64,000 nt of DNA, from contig JAEWTW010000034.1 of the NCBI GenBank assembly GCA_023397655.1, positions 1 to 64,000 on the forward strand, written 5' to 3'. This document shows, one piece after another, positions 42,821-51,597 of this stretch (positions are counted from its first letter, which is position 1; each line of letters starts with the position of its first letter). The translations under genes and the position numbers were made by a program. Source of the stretch: Bacillota bacterium. Its GTDB lineage: Bacteria; Bacillota; Clostridia; Christensenellales; SZUA-584. The notes under the pieces were generated by a model. That model was given only the letters and a program-made list of their open reading frames with translations, did not search any database and was not told the DNA's origin.

Positions 42821-42922
42821 TTGGTATGGTTGGTATGCGAAGTGCCTATTGCCGTAACGCATATGGGTTATCAGCCGGCCCGCAGCCTCCTGCCGCTTAT
42901 CGGCAGGAGGCTTTTTCAATGA
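42821..42922 (+). CDS. Possible 33-residue peptide ending inside a terminator
   Basis: A TTG with AAGGAG 9 nt upstream opens a 33-codon frame starting MVWLVCEVPIAVTH and ending GRRLFQ. The last 13 codons coincide with the terminator hairpin (42884-42916). The N-terminal half is hydrophobic and the C-terminal half basic. It may be a real small peptide, a regulatory leader, or chance within a small RNA gene; no homologue is recognised. Confidence 0.25.
   Translation: MVWLVCEVPIAVTHMGYQPARSLLPLIGRRLFQ
42884..42916 (+). terminator. Strong rho-independent terminator
   Basis: AGCCTCCTGCCG and CGGCAGGAGGCT are perfect 12-bp arms around CTTAT, followed by TTTTT. As galE already has a terminator upstream, an independent short transcript probably ends here. 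Confidence 0.8.
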
Positions 42923-43087
42923 TGAAGGCAGCCGATGAAGATGGCTGTCCAATCAAGGAAGACATTGGCAGGTCACATGAAAAACGATATAATAGGCTTA
43001 ACTCGACGGAACGATGACGTTAGGCTGCGCTGGCGTGACGTTGGAGACCCTGCGGGAGCGGGCATATCCGCCAAAACAGGGACATAA

Positions 43088-43098
43088 TGTGATATAAT
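43088..43098 (+). promoter_or_regulatory. Extended -10 promoter
   Basis: TGTGATATAAT, the same 11-mer as at 4507 and 15266, about 30 nt ahead of the permease start. Confidence 0.45.
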
Positions 43099-43128
43099 CC
43101 TGTAGAAAACACAGGCGGGAAGAGGAGA

Positions 43129-44400
43129 ATGAAGAAGATCAAGAACAACCACGTCCGCATTGCCATTGTGGCGGTGATCGCAGGGGCGGTGCTGTATGCG
43201 GCGATCAGTGTCATCAACAACATCGGTACGGTGTGGCAGAGCATTGGCGTGGCGGTGCGGTTCATATTGGGCATGCTGCTGCCCGTCATCATCGGGTTCG
43301 TGATCGCGTTTCTGCTGTCGCGGCCGTCCGCGTTTATCGCGCGCCAGCTGATGAAGCGGCGGTTCTGGGCGAAACGGAAGCGGGGTGCTGCCGTGGCGGG
43401 CGCATTGATTGCGTTTGCGGCGCTGGTGGGCGTGCTGGTGTTGTTTGTGTATATGCTGGCGCCGGGCGTGGCGCAGAGCGTACGCAGCATCACTCGAAAC
43501 ATACCTGGCTACGCGCAGGGTGTGTATGCGTGGCTGCAAAGCGTGAGCGCGGACCCTGCGATTGCGCAGGTGCTGCAGTTTGTCGGTCTTGATCAGCTGA
43601 ACGCGGATACAGTGAGCGCGGCACTGACGGAATACTGGTCGGTGATCGCGGTGGCGGCGCAGGATATCGTGGGGGCGCTGCTGGGGTTCATTTTAAGCAC
43701 GGGGCGCTTTCTGTACAATTTCGTGCTGGGCTTCTTCTTTGCCGCTTACATGCTGGTGTTCCGGGATGAGATTAAGCGTCAGCTGGCGACGTTCTCCGAG
43801 CACCTGTTCCGAAAATCGCATTACAGGCTGCTGTTCTTCGTGCGCGTGACGGACGACATGTTTTACCGGTTCCTCGTGGGTAAGGGGTTGTGTTCGCTCG
43901 CGGTGGGCGTGGTGACGTTCGGCGCATGCGCACTGGCGGGCATGCAATACAGCCCGTTGATCGCTCTCATCATGGCGGTCACCAACATGATACCCACGTT
44001 CGGGCCGATATTCGGCACGGCAGCGGCGATGCTGCTGGCGATGATGACCGCGCCCGTGTATGCGCTCTATATGCTGATCATCGGCGTGGCGGTGCAGATC
44101 GTGGACGGCAACATCATCGGTCCGCGCGTGCTTGGCGAGTCCATCGGCATCAACGGCTTCTGGATCATGTTTTCCATCATCGTGATGGGCGCGCTGCTGG
44201 GCGTGATGGGCATGCTGATTGCCGCGCCGCTGTTCGGCGTGCTGCGCATATTGATCAAGAATTGGATATACCACCGTCACAACGGTGTGCTGGAGGGTGA
44301 GGCGGAGCTGCTGGCCGGCATGGGGCGTTACCGCGAGTGGACGGCCAGAAAGACGCGGGCACGCAAAAAGGCGGAGGCAAAGGTGGGCTTCGGGCAATAG
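43129..44400 (+). CDS. AI-2E/UPF0118-family permease
   Basis: This 423-residue membrane protein has about eight transmembrane helices in the arrangement of the AI-2E transporter family: two N-terminal helices (AVIAGAVLYAAISVIN; FILGMLLPVIIGFVIAFLLS), a central amphipathic region (about 110-170) and a C-terminal bundle with the family segments TNMIPTFGPIFGT and VDGNIIGPRVLGESIGI. Characterised relatives export AI-2 or act as Na+/H+ antiporters; sequence alone does not decide. The tail is strongly basic. Confidence 0.85.
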   Translation: MKKIKNNHVRIAIVAVIAGAVLYAAISVINNIGTVWQSIGVAVRFILGMLLPVIIGFVIAFLLSRPSAFIARQLMKRRFWAKRKRGAAVAGALIAFAALVGVLVLFVYMLAPGVAQSVRSITRNIPGYAQGVYAWLQSVSADPAIAQVLQFVGLDQLNADTVSAALTEYWSVIAVAAQDIVGALLGFILSTGRFLYNFVLGFFFAAYMLVFRDEIKRQLATFSEHLFRKSHYRLLFFVRVTDDMFYRFLVGKGLCSLAVGVVTFGACALAGMQYSPLIALIMAVTNMIPTFGPIFGTAAAMLLAMMTAPVYALYMLIIGVAVQIVDGNIIGPRVLGESIGINGFWIMFSIIVMGALLGVMGMLIAAPLFGVLRILIKNWIYHRHNGVLEGEAELLAGMGRYREWTARKTRARKKAEAKVGFGQ

Positions 44401-44427
44401 TTCAACTACGAATGCGGAGGGCTTATT

Positions 44428-44871
44428 ATGACAGCATGGTTACTTTGGCCGTTGATATTTCTGGCGCTGCTTATTGGAGCGGGCACGCTGCTGGCGGCCA
44501 TGATATTCCGCTTCGTACAAGCGCGAAAAAACGGCAGAACGGACGGCGCGTGGGTGTCATCGCCAATGACGCTGGGCATTGCTGGCGGGGTACTGGCGCT
44601 GCTGACCGCGGCGCTTCTGATTTTAAATATGTTCACCGGTGACGCGGTTTTCACCGCTTTTTGCCTGGCGGGATTGGTGGGCGGTATCGCGGGTATCGTG
44701 GGCGGCGCTGTCTTGAAGCGGCAAAGGAAAGCAGCGGGTGTATTGATGCTGGTGGGCGCGGCACTGACCCTGATCACATTGCTCGGGCCGATGCTGCTGA
44801 TATGCGGCGGCGTGCTGGCGCTGGTGCCCGCGAAGGCGGCGGACAAGCCGGGGGAGGACGGTGCACCATGA
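44428..44871 (+). CDS. Small four-helix membrane protein, DUF4064-like (paralog 1)
   Basis: This 147-residue protein has about four hydrophobic helices. The core pattern LGIAGGVLALLTAALLIL, then GIAGIVGGAVLKRQRKAAGVLML and LICGGVLALVPAK recurs in five other genes of this window (45141, 45774, 50619, 51598, 52061), all with a central (K/R)xRKxAG motif between helices. This resembles DUF4064-type proteins of Firmicutes; no function is known. It starts with a clear GGAGG and overlaps the next gene by 4 nt. Confidence 0.6.
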   Translation: MTAWLLWPLIFLALLIGAGTLLAAMIFRFVQARKNGRTDGAWVSSPMTLGIAGGVLALLTAALLILNMFTGDAVFTAFCLAGLVGGIAGIVGGAVLKRQRKAAGVLMLVGAALTLITLLGPMLLICGGVLALVPAKAADKPGEDGAP

Positions 44872-45092
44872 CACAGCTCTTGGAGTTTCTCGGACAGCTG
44901 GAAGAACGCGGCATTTACTATAAGCTCAATAAAGTCAGGGACAGCATCATGGTGGAAGTGGCTGTGCCGGGGCAGCGGTGGGAGATCGAATTTTTCAGCG
45001 ACGGGCATGTGGAGATTGAGAAGTTTTTAAGTTCCGGGACGATGTATGGCGAGGAGGAGATTGGTCGCCTTTTTGAGGAGTTTTCGGATTAA
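44868..45092 (+). CDS. Small acidic cytoplasmic protein, unknown
   Basis: This 74-residue soluble acidic protein (TQLLEFLGQLEERGIYYKL; WEIEFFSDGHVEIEKFLSSG) probably has an alpha-beta fold. No family is recognised with certainty. The ATG overlaps the preceding stop codon (ATGA), which is good evidence that it is translated together with the membrane protein. The 'EIEFFSDGHVEIE' pattern occurs in small proteins near toxin/immunity loci, but I would not assign a function. Confidence 0.6.
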   Translation: MTQLLEFLGQLEERGIYYKLNKVRDSIMVEVAVPGQRWEIEFFSDGHVEIEKFLSSGTMYGEEEIGRLFEEFSD

Positions 45093-45140
45093 GCTTTTTG
45101 TACAGGCGTATTTTGCAGGGAGAATAACCGGAGGTTGCCC

Positions 45141-45752
45141 ATGGATTTTTTGATGTTCGAATATCCCATTTTGGAGATTGCTTTTAGTGTTGCGATGGCT
45201 TACTTTATTCTGACTGATTTAGTACTGTTTTTTCAGCAGCGCAGCGGCAAAATCGGAGAAATAGGAACAGATACCCTTTCCTCAAGGCTGGGTATCGGCG
45301 GGGGTATTATCGCACTGGCCGTATCTGTATATTATTTCGTTACGGTGGGAGACGATGCGCTGAAACTCGTCTTGAGCTTCGTCAGCTTAGTGTCGGCGCT
45401 AGCGGGCATCGTTGGCAGTGTAATGGTAAAACGGCAACGCAAGACGGCAAGCATATTGATGCTGACCGCAGCAGCCGGAACTTTTATCACTGTAGCCGGA
45501 GCGTTTTTGTTGCTGTTCGGAGGGATTGTTTCGCTTATACGAGCGAAACAATCAATAAAAGTCGAATGGCAAATGGCAATGTATCCCATTCCACTTTTTT
45601 TTATTATGCTATGGCAGGCACTGAACCACTATATAGATTTGCCATTTTTCTTTTTCAGCGCATTCAGTTGTCTGCTTTTGTTGGGGCTTTTTATTATGAT
45701 AATATTTCAGATTAAAAACATGATCGTCATTAAAGAGGATAAACAGAAATAA
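45141..45752 (+). CDS. Membrane protein, DUF4064-like (paralog 2)
   Basis: This 203-residue protein has five to six hydrophobic helices. The middle part (LGIGGGIIALAVSVYYFV, then LAGIVGSVMVKRQRKTASILML and LLLFGGIVSLIRAK) aligns with the other members of the family in this window. It has an extra N-terminal helix and two extra C-terminal helices with aromatic residues. GGAGG six bases ahead fixes the ATG at 45141. The composition is more AT-rich than in the flanking paralogs, which suggests separate history or relaxed constraint. Confidence 0.55.
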   Translation: MDFLMFEYPILEIAFSVAMAYFILTDLVLFFQQRSGKIGEIGTDTLSSRLGIGGGIIALAVSVYYFVTVGDDALKLVLSFVSLVSALAGIVGSVMVKRQRKTASILMLTAAAGTFITVAGAFLLLFGGIVSLIRAKQSIKVEWQMAMYPIPLFFIMLWQALNHYIDLPFFFFSAFSCLLLLGLFIMIIFQIKNMIVIKEDKQK

Positions 45753-45773
45753 CGCGCTGAAAGGAATGCCCTT

Positions 45774-46397
45774 ATGATTTGGCTGGGATGGTATGAGATG
45801 TTGCTGCTGTCGCTGCTGACGGCTTGCGTGTGCATGGGGATATCCGCGCTGGTGACGGTGACCCGCCGGGTGGACCGCGCCGTGCTGACGGGGGCGTCCG
45901 TTACGTTGGGGATTATGGGCAGCGTGCTGGCGCTGGCAGCGTCGGTGCCGGTGATGCTGGGACTTACCGGCGGTATGTGGCCCCCGGCGCTGGGGATATT
46001 GGGAGCGGCGGGCGCTATGGCGGGTATTGTGGGCTGCCTGATGGCGCGCACGTACATCCGCGCGGCAGGCACTGTGATGCTGGCGGCGGGACTGCTCACC
46101 TTCATCTCGCTGGCGGGTCCGGCGCTGCTGATGACGGCGGGTGCGTTGGCCGCAAGCAAGCCGCTGGCACTCACGGGGAAGCGGGCCGTGATGCGGTCGC
46201 TGCGCATCGTGCTGTCCATGGCGTTTCCGGTGCTGCTTCTCACCTCGCTGTATTTTGATGTGGGCAGGGGGTTCCTGTTCGCGACGCTGGGCGTATTCGC
46301 GGCGTATATCGCGGTGATGGCCATGGATTTTGCGTGGTCGAAGGGAACGCGGCGCAATCAGGGGGCGTCGGTGCGGTTGCAGGGCAGCGCACGATAG
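45774..46397 (+). CDS. Membrane protein, DUF4064-like (paralog 3)
   Basis: This 207-residue protein has about six hydrophobic helices; the core SVTLGIMGSVLALAASVPVML, GAMAGIVGCLMARTYIRAAGTVMLAAG and ALLMTAGALAASK matches its neighbours, with two added C-terminal helices. It lies 21 nt after paralog 2. The shared architecture and tandem placement indicate local duplication. Function is unknown. Confidence 0.55.
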   Translation: MIWLGWYEMLLLSLLTACVCMGISALVTVTRRVDRAVLTGASVTLGIMGSVLALAASVPVMLGLTGGMWPPALGILGAAGAMAGIVGCLMARTYIRAAGTVMLAAGLLTFISLAGPALLMTAGALAASKPLALTGKRAVMRSLRIVLSMAFPVLLLTSLYFDVGRGFLFATLGVFAAYIAVMAMDFAWSKGTRRNQGASVRLQGSAR

Positions 46398-46522
46398 AGC
46401 GGGCAACCACAGGTCACCCCTACAGGGCGGAGGTAATTCCTTTCCGCACAGCGGACAACCAGAGAATTGCCAATGGGTGAAAATAAAAAACAGCTGTGAT
46501 AGACAAACACAAAGGAGCAGAC

Positions 46523-47251
46523 ATGAGAAAACTTCTGATTGTAATCGTATGTGCGGGTCTTATATTTTCGATATCGGGCTGTGGCGAAAAGGCCGTGTAT
46601 TCGTTTGACGATCCGGATATCTGTGCTTACGTCAACGGCGAACCGGTGTACGTAAGCAAGATGAACCAGTACATTGACATGGGGAAGCTGTATTGGCAGG
46701 CAGAGAGGGATTCTTTGCTGGCACAGGGTATTGGAGGACCTCCTCCTGAAGATGAAGTAGAAGAAGCGTATTTGGTGCTGGATGAACATGAGCTGGATTT
46801 AGCGAACGAGTATTGCGGCATGGATGATGCACAGTGGAAGAAGGATTATTACAAAACACTACTTGTTAAAAAAGTGTTTTATGAGTCGAGTGGCTTTGGC
46901 GAAGACTACATATCGTCTACCATCGAACAGTATATCTCGGATATCAGGCAGTCAAACGAAATCGTACTTGCGAACGGGGCGTTGGATGCAGCGGCATTGA
47001 TACAGCCGGTTGCACAGAAGTATGATCTTAGTGATGAGGAATGCCTGGATACGGTTTTGAGGGATTTTTTGACCAGAAACACTGAGAGGGGATTGCTGAT
47101 GTTCTCCTTTCCGGGATACAAAGGCAAACGGGTGGAATTTGACGGAGAAAACGCACAGGAATATATAGAGGGAGTCAAAGATGTTGTCGCTCAGTATAAC
47201 ACATATCTGGATACACTGATGGAGAAGGCGGAGATCGTGGAAAGGCCTTGA
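46523..47251 (+). CDS. Lipoprotein with SurA/PrsA-like N-terminus
   Basis: This 242-residue lipoprotein has a signal peptide with lipobox SISGC (modified C20). The mature N-terminus CAYVNGEPVYVSKMNQYIDMGK followed by helices resembles the chaperone part of SurA-N/PrsA-type foldases, but no parvulin isomerase domain is present. It may be a chaperone-like remnant or a specialised surface protein. AAAGGAG sets the ATG at 46523. A bidirectional terminator follows. Confidence 0.6.
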   Translation: MRKLLIVIVCAGLIFSISGCGEKAVYSFDDPDICAYVNGEPVYVSKMNQYIDMGKLYWQAERDSLLAQGIGGPPPEDEVEEAYLVLDEHELDLANEYCGMDDAQWKKDYYKTLLVKKVFYESSGFGEDYISSTIEQYISDIRQSNEIVLANGALDAAALIQPVAQKYDLSDEECLDTVLRDFLTRNTERGLLMFSFPGYKGKRVEFDGENAQEYIEGVKDVVAQYNTYLDTLMEKAEIVERP

Positions 47252-47285
47252 CGAACAGCGGGCTGGGTGAGATAAGGACGAATAC

Positions 47286-47316
47286 AAAAAAGCGGGCATG
47301 GTGTCCCGCTTTTGTT
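47286..47316. terminator. Bidirectional terminator
   Basis: AAAAGCGGG pairs with CCCGCTTTT; A-rich and T-rich flanks serve the lipoprotein (plus) and the large exported protein (minus). Confidence 0.75.
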
Positions 47317-47333
47317 TGTCTTATGGCAGATAT

Positions 47334-49313
47334 TTATGGGCCATAGTCAGCGTACTTGAGGTTGAACTCATAGTAGTAGTAATAGCCGGTGTATTCAGGA
47401 GACGCGTCGCCGCGGCCGTAGACGGTCACCCAGTCGCCGATGTGGGACTTGAGGAAAGCGACAACCGCGTCGGACTGGCCGTCCACCAGTATCTCATAAT
47501 AGCTGTAGCCGTCGTCCATGATGAAGAAGCCGCCGGTGATGAACCGGTCCACACGGGCCTCGAAGCACACGTTCTTTTCGACATAGTCGTATGGGCTGTA
47601 CCAGTAGGTATAGAAATCAATGTATTTGCAGGAGTGTTTGTATTCGCGCTCCTCCTTCATCTCCTTGGTCTCGTGGAACACTTCTTTGCTCTTGGTGTAC
47701 AGCTGCTTGCCGTTCTTGTCGTAGCATTTGATGGTGAAGTTGTACAAGCCGTACCCTTCGGAGAAGTTGAACACGAACTGCGCGGTGCCGTCTTCCGCCA
47801 CCTTGATGGGGGCGGTTTTGGAATCGAACAGCTTCTTTTCCTTAAACTCCTCGCTGTCGGAATAGTAGGGGTAAAAGCTGATCTGCATTGAGATGGAGAA
47901 TTCCGGGTCGGTCACGAAATTGAGCGTGACGAGACCTTCCTGTATGCTGGTGGGCAAAGAGTAATCCACCGGCTTTAGCCCCTTGATGTTGATCTCCTGC
48001 GTGTTGACGAGCTCACCCTCGCGCGATGCCTCCAGCGAGGCTTTGTAGGTTTTGCCTTCCTTGACGGTGACTGTCTTCTCAAAGCTCATCGTGCCATCGC
48101 CGTTGTCCTTGAGATCCAGCTTCTTGCCGCCCAGCTTCACGACCGAACCGGCGGCCACCACGCCGCTGATCGTCTCGCTGCCGGTGCGGCATTCCGCCTT
48201 GTAGGCGTTGACGGACAGCGGTGTGCGCATATCGATATCCAGCGTGTATGGCTTGCTGAACACCTCATGCGTGCCGTAGGTGTATACGACGGTATAGGGA
48301 ACGGCGATGCTCTCAGGCAGGGGCGTCTCGCTGGACGCGGCCTGTTCGGGAGTGGGGCCGTATTTGCCGATCGCTGCCAGCCTGTTGAGCTTGTACTGCC
48401 CGCCCGACGCCTGCTCGAACAGCGGGTCGCTGATGGCGGCGGTGAGATTGTCCTCAGTGTTCAGCGTGATATCGTAGTTGTCGCTGATGCCCTGGCGCGA
48501 TATGACCGGAATGAGCGACTCTTCGCTGAAATAGGGAACGGAGGAGAATTCGAGCGGCAGCGTACCCTCGAATATCACGCTGTCCTGCAGCGAGACGGTG
48601 TAGGGCAGGCTGGCGGTCACAGTATCGGCCTCGGCGGGTGCGGACGCCAGCAGGTAATCGTCCTGATTGAACGTAAAGCTGTTGCCTGTGGCGGGCTGCA
48701 CGGCGCTGTCCATGAAGCGCACAATACAGCGTTCCAGCGCGGCGGGGAAGGAGATGCCGGTGACGCGGTCCCCGCCCGTCACCTGTTCGTCCAGAGCGGG
48801 TGCGGCGACGCTCTCGGGCAGCAGCATCGGAAAACCGATAACGAGCGCTTCACGCCGGGTGGTGCCCGAGCCGGAAGTCGCGGTGTACGGGAAGGTGAGC
48901 TGCGCCGTGCTGCCCTGTACCAGATCGTAGTTATCGTCGATAAAGGCCAGCAGGTCCTTATAATCCGCCGTGAACGTGCGGCTGTCCTGTTGTTTAATCA
49001 GGGCGTCGTCAAAGCGGATGGCGGTATATTCGCCCAGCTGCGGGAAAGAGATGCGGTAGTACGGGCTGCCGTCCTCCGCGGGCTCTGCGGTATATTCCAG
49101 CTCGCTGCCGCCGATCTTGTCGGCCAGCAGTATGCCGGCGATGCTGTCGTCCAGGCTGTAGAACGTTTGCATGCCCCGGTTGACGAATATGCCTGCTGCC
49201 GTGACGGCGACGATCAGTATGACAGCGGCGGCCAGCACGATGAGGCTTTTATTTGCCGGACGTTTTGCGGACGGAGCCGTGCCTTGTGAAGATGTTTGCA
49301 ATTCTTGTTTCAT
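47334..49313 (-). CDS. Large membrane-anchored extracellular protein, unknown
   Basis: This 659-residue protein has a cytoplasmic N-terminus of about 20 residues, one transmembrane helix (about 22-43, SLIVLAAAVILIVAVTAAGIF) and a large outside part rich in beta strands with repeated immunoglobulin-like or carbohydrate-binding-like modules. The C-terminal stretch is unusually rich in tyrosine (EYTGYYYYYEFNLKYADYG). The topology recalls TcaA-type envelope proteins, but the sequence does not prove membership. GAGG ahead of the ATG at 49313 and a 16-nt gap from the upstream zinc-ribbon gene indicate co-transcription. Confidence 0.6.
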   Translation of the reverse strand: MKQELQTSSQGTAPSAKRPANKSLIVLAAAVILIVAVTAAGIFVNRGMQTFYSLDDSIAGILLADKIGGSELEYTAEPAEDGSPYYRISFPQLGEYTAIRFDDALIKQQDSRTFTADYKDLLAFIDDNYDLVQGSTAQLTFPYTATSGSGTTRREALVIGFPMLLPESVAAPALDEQVTGGDRVTGISFPAALERCIVRFMDSAVQPATGNSFTFNQDDYLLASAPAEADTVTASLPYTVSLQDSVIFEGTLPLEFSSVPYFSEESLIPVISRQGISDNYDITLNTEDNLTAAISDPLFEQASGGQYKLNRLAAIGKYGPTPEQAASSETPLPESIAVPYTVVYTYGTHEVFSKPYTLDIDMRTPLSVNAYKAECRTGSETISGVVAAGSVVKLGGKKLDLKDNGDGTMSFEKTVTVKEGKTYKASLEASREGELVNTQEINIKGLKPVDYSLPTSIQEGLVTLNFVTDPEFSISMQISFYPYYSDSEEFKEKKLFDSKTAPIKVAEDGTAQFVFNFSEGYGLYNFTIKCYDKNGKQLYTKSKEVFHETKEMKEEREYKHSCKYIDFYTYWYSPYDYVEKNVCFEARVDRFITGGFFIMDDGYSYYEILVDGQSDAVVAFLKSHIGDWVTVYGRGDASPEYTGYYYYYEFNLKYADYGP

Positions 49314-49329
49314 ATCTGCCACCTCACTG

Positions 49330-50313
49330 TCAGAATGCGCTGTAGAAATGGTTGACGACGACGGAGGATGCCGCATCGTAAGCGCCGACGCGCTTGATGA
49401 CGCTGACGAGCGCTTCCACGAAGGCTTTATCGTCTCTGTGGGCGTCGAACAGCGGCATGCCGAGGCGATATGCGGCATCCAGTGATTCCGGATCGCTCAA
49501 GGCTGTAAGTATATAGAACCGTTTCAGCTTGAAACGTACGTCGTCGGTATACCGGATGGCCAGATCCAGCATGCGCATATCCGCCGCGGGTGAGTCGTAT
49601 TCCGCTTCCGCGACTGCCGTGAGCAGCGGCGCATACTTGGGGTGGTCCATCTGCGCTGAGTACGGGCGCAATAGCAGCGCCAGACCGGCATCCGGCCGAA
49701 CACCGGCAGCGGCCAGCGCATTCAGCAGGTCCACATAACGCGCGCTGCCCTTGCCTTTGGTAAACGCTTCGCGGCACTTCGTATAAGCCGCATTCAGGTC
49801 ACCCTTCTGGAGGGCGTACTGCGCTTCAAGGAAGCTGACGGCGTCCAGGCCTTTGAGGTGCTGGTTTTCAGACAGCATCTTTTCGAACACAGGCAGGTTG
49901 TTTTCCGCCAGCGCCAGCTCCAGCCGGTTGACGGTGTCGTTGATGTATGAGTGGGCTTGCGACATACCGCTCGATGTCGATAAACGGCGGAGGAGGCTCT
50001 TCTCATGGACGGCTGCCAGCGGTTTTCGCAGCACATAAACGGCGACACATGCCGCGATGGCGGCGGCTCCCGCTATGATGAGCGCTGTCATGCCGTTCAG
50101 CACCACCATCAGCACGGCACAGGCGGCCAGCGCTGTGATGCAGAAGGCGAGAAAGAAACTGTCAATATGAGCGGCGGCCAGCGCGGGCGGCCTCATAAGC
50201 GGCTTTCCGCACGTCATGCAGAAGTTCATCTCGCTGAAGCCGTATTGGCGGCACTGGCGGCAGTACACCACGCTGTCCTTGAGCCCTGAGTCCAGTATAT
50301 TGAGTTCCGGCAT
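49330..50313 (-). CDS. Zinc-ribbon membrane protein with helical-repeat C-terminus
   Basis: This 327-residue protein has an N-terminal zinc ribbon (CRQC at about residue 18 and CMTC at about 32), two closely spaced transmembrane helices (about 50-90) and a C-terminal alpha-helical region with TPR-like pairs (FLEAQYALQKGDLNAAYTK). Zinc-ribbon plus transmembrane proteins are common in clostridial envelope operons. The ATG at 50311-50313 was chosen for the AAAAGGGGA site. It is the first gene of a two-gene minus-strand operon with the large exported protein. Confidence 0.6.
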   Translation of the reverse strand: MPELNILDSGLKDSVVYCRQCRQYGFSEMNFCMTCGKPLMRPPALAAAHIDSFFLAFCITALAACAVLMVVLNGMTALIIAGAAAIAACVAVYVLRKPLAAVHEKSLLRRLSTSSGMSQAHSYINDTVNRLELALAENNLPVFEKMLSENQHLKGLDAVSFLEAQYALQKGDLNAAYTKCREAFTKGKGSARYVDLLNALAAAGVRPDAGLALLLRPYSAQMDHPKYAPLLTAVAEAEYDSPAADMRMLDLAIRYTDDVRFKLKRFYILTALSDPESLDAAYRLGMPLFDAHRDDKAFVEALVSVIKRVGAYDAASSVVVNHFYSAF

Positions 50314-50618
50314 TGTTTCATCCCCTTTTATGGACATTTATATTGGATATAGAATTTACAGGAGTGAATGTTACCTAAATACATTATATGAATAATTGTA
50401 CCATATATGGTTAACGGGAGACAATAACGAACAGCCTTTTATTTTCACCGGAAACGCTGAAAAACCTTGTTTTGGGGATCGGGTTGCCCGGCTGAATGGG
50501 CAGGCAAATAAAAAACGGGCTGGACTGCCCGTTTTTTTACTGACTGAGATATGGTGAGCTGTATGGCTCTGAAGCTTATATCCGTGTCCGTTCAGACAAA
50601 CGCGGATGAGTCGCCTGC
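50314..50618. other. Intergenic region
   Basis: It holds a TATAAT-type -10 on the minus strand (50383-50388) for the zinc-ribbon gene and a terminator (50510-50538). I see nothing else between them. Confidence 0.5.
50510..50538 (-). terminator. Rho-independent terminator
   Basis: AAAAACGGGC and GCCCGTTTTT form a perfect stem with A and T runs on both sides; it ends the minus-strand paralog operon. Confidence 0.75.
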
Positions 50619-51596
50619 TCAGGAATCCTGCTTATCCGGCTCTGACGGCACCGGCGGTGAGGGGGAGTCTGCAGGCCGCGGAGGCGTCTGCGCTTGTCCG
50701 TAAGGCCATGGCGGCGTAGGCGTGCCATAGGACGGGTACACCGGAGCCGAGTTTGGCTGCGCGGGCGAGGGATACGGAGGATACGGAGGGGTATACGCGC
50801 CGTAAGGCGGGTAAGCCGGTGCCGTATATTCCGCAGGAGGCGTCTGCGCGGGCGGAGGGTACGGCGGCGGATACGCACCGTAAGTCGGGTATGTCGGAGC
50901 CGCGTATTCCGCAGGGTACGGCGGCGCGGGCGGAGGGTACGGCGACGGATAAGCACCGCTAGTCGGGTAGGCCGGAGACGAGCTTGGCTGCGCGGGCGGA
51001 GGATACGGCGACGGATAAGCACCGCTAGTCGGGTAGGCCGGAGACGAGTTTGGCTGCGCGGGCGGAGGATACGGCGGGGGATACGCGTTATATGGCGGGT
51101 ATACCGGATAGTACCCGGACACCGGCAGCATCATGGACCCTGCCGGGCGCTCCCTTTTCAGCGCGAACACCGCGGCGATCACGAACAGCACACCGCCGAT
51201 GAAAGCGGAGGACGGTACAGTGAGCACCGAGGCGATGATGTACAGTATGCCCGCTGTCGTCTGGCTCCTTTTCATCAGCAGACAGCCGATAACGCCGAGG
51301 AGTCCGCCCAACATCATCGAGCAGCCGGAAGTGACGGAAAAGGTGTCTATATACGGCTCAACGAAGGAGCTATCCGTTTCGCTGTCGTTTGGGAGCGTAT
51401 CCTCTGCCGCCAGCGCATCGTATTCGCCGTCATAGTAGTAGTCGTCGAAGTAATACTCGTCGGAGTAGTATTCGTCTCCATAGCCGTTGAAGTCGTCCCA
51501 GAATGTGCGGAAACAGGCGTCATAAACGGTGAAGCCGCCGATCAAAAGGGCGAGAACGCTGCCGATGATGCCGAGTGTCAGACTGATTTTTCGCAT
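50619..51596 (-). CDS. DUF4064-like membrane protein with long Pro/Tyr-rich tail (paralog 4)
   Basis: This 325-residue protein has a helix at the N-terminus (ISLTLGIIGSVLALLIGGF), an acidic tyrosine-rich outer loop (about 30-75, repeated DEYY/DDYYYD), then three helices with GVIGCLLMKRSQTTAGILYI. From about residue 155 to the end it is a repeat of YP-PYGAYPPPYPPPAQ-like units, including two nearly identical 22-residue copies. AAGGAG precedes the ATG at 51596, one base after the stop of the previous gene, so the three tailed paralogs form one operon. Confidence 0.65.
   Translation of the reverse strand: MRKISLTLGIIGSVLALLIGGFTVYDACFRTFWDDFNGYGDEYYSDEYYFDDYYYDGEYDALAAEDTLPNDSETDSSFVEPYIDTFSVTSGCSMMLGGLLGVIGCLLMKRSQTTAGILYIIASVLTVPSSAFIGGVLFVIAAVFALKRERPAGSMMLPVSGYYPVYPPYNAYPPPYPPPAQPNSSPAYPTSGAYPSPYPPPAQPSSSPAYPTSGAYPSPYPPPAPPYPAEYAAPTYPTYGAYPPPYPPPAQTPPAEYTAPAYPPYGAYTPPYPPYPSPAQPNSAPVYPSYGTPTPPWPYGQAQTPPRPADSPSPPVPSEPDKQDS
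50944..51075 (-). repeat. Near-identical 66-bp tandem duplication
   Basis: Two head-to-tail 66-bp units differ by a single visible base (C/T in the AGCTTGG/AGTTTGG part). Each encodes 22 residues of the Pro/Tyr tail. It points to recent slippage or unequal exchange. Confidence 0.75.
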
Positions 51597-51597
51597 A

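Larger units (their letters stand above)
42713..43128. other. Gene-poor region between galE and the AI-2E-type permease
   Basis: It contains the galE terminator, a very short open frame that runs into a second strong terminator (42821-42922), and a promoter-like TGTGATATAAT (43088-43098). The remaining sequence near 43010-43050 has partial inverted repeats but nothing I can name. Confidence 0.5.

Noticed and set aside
42811..43017. 68-codon frame after galE
   Set aside because: It starts at a GTG without a proper ribosome site and runs through a perfect terminator; the shorter frame at 42821 has a better site.
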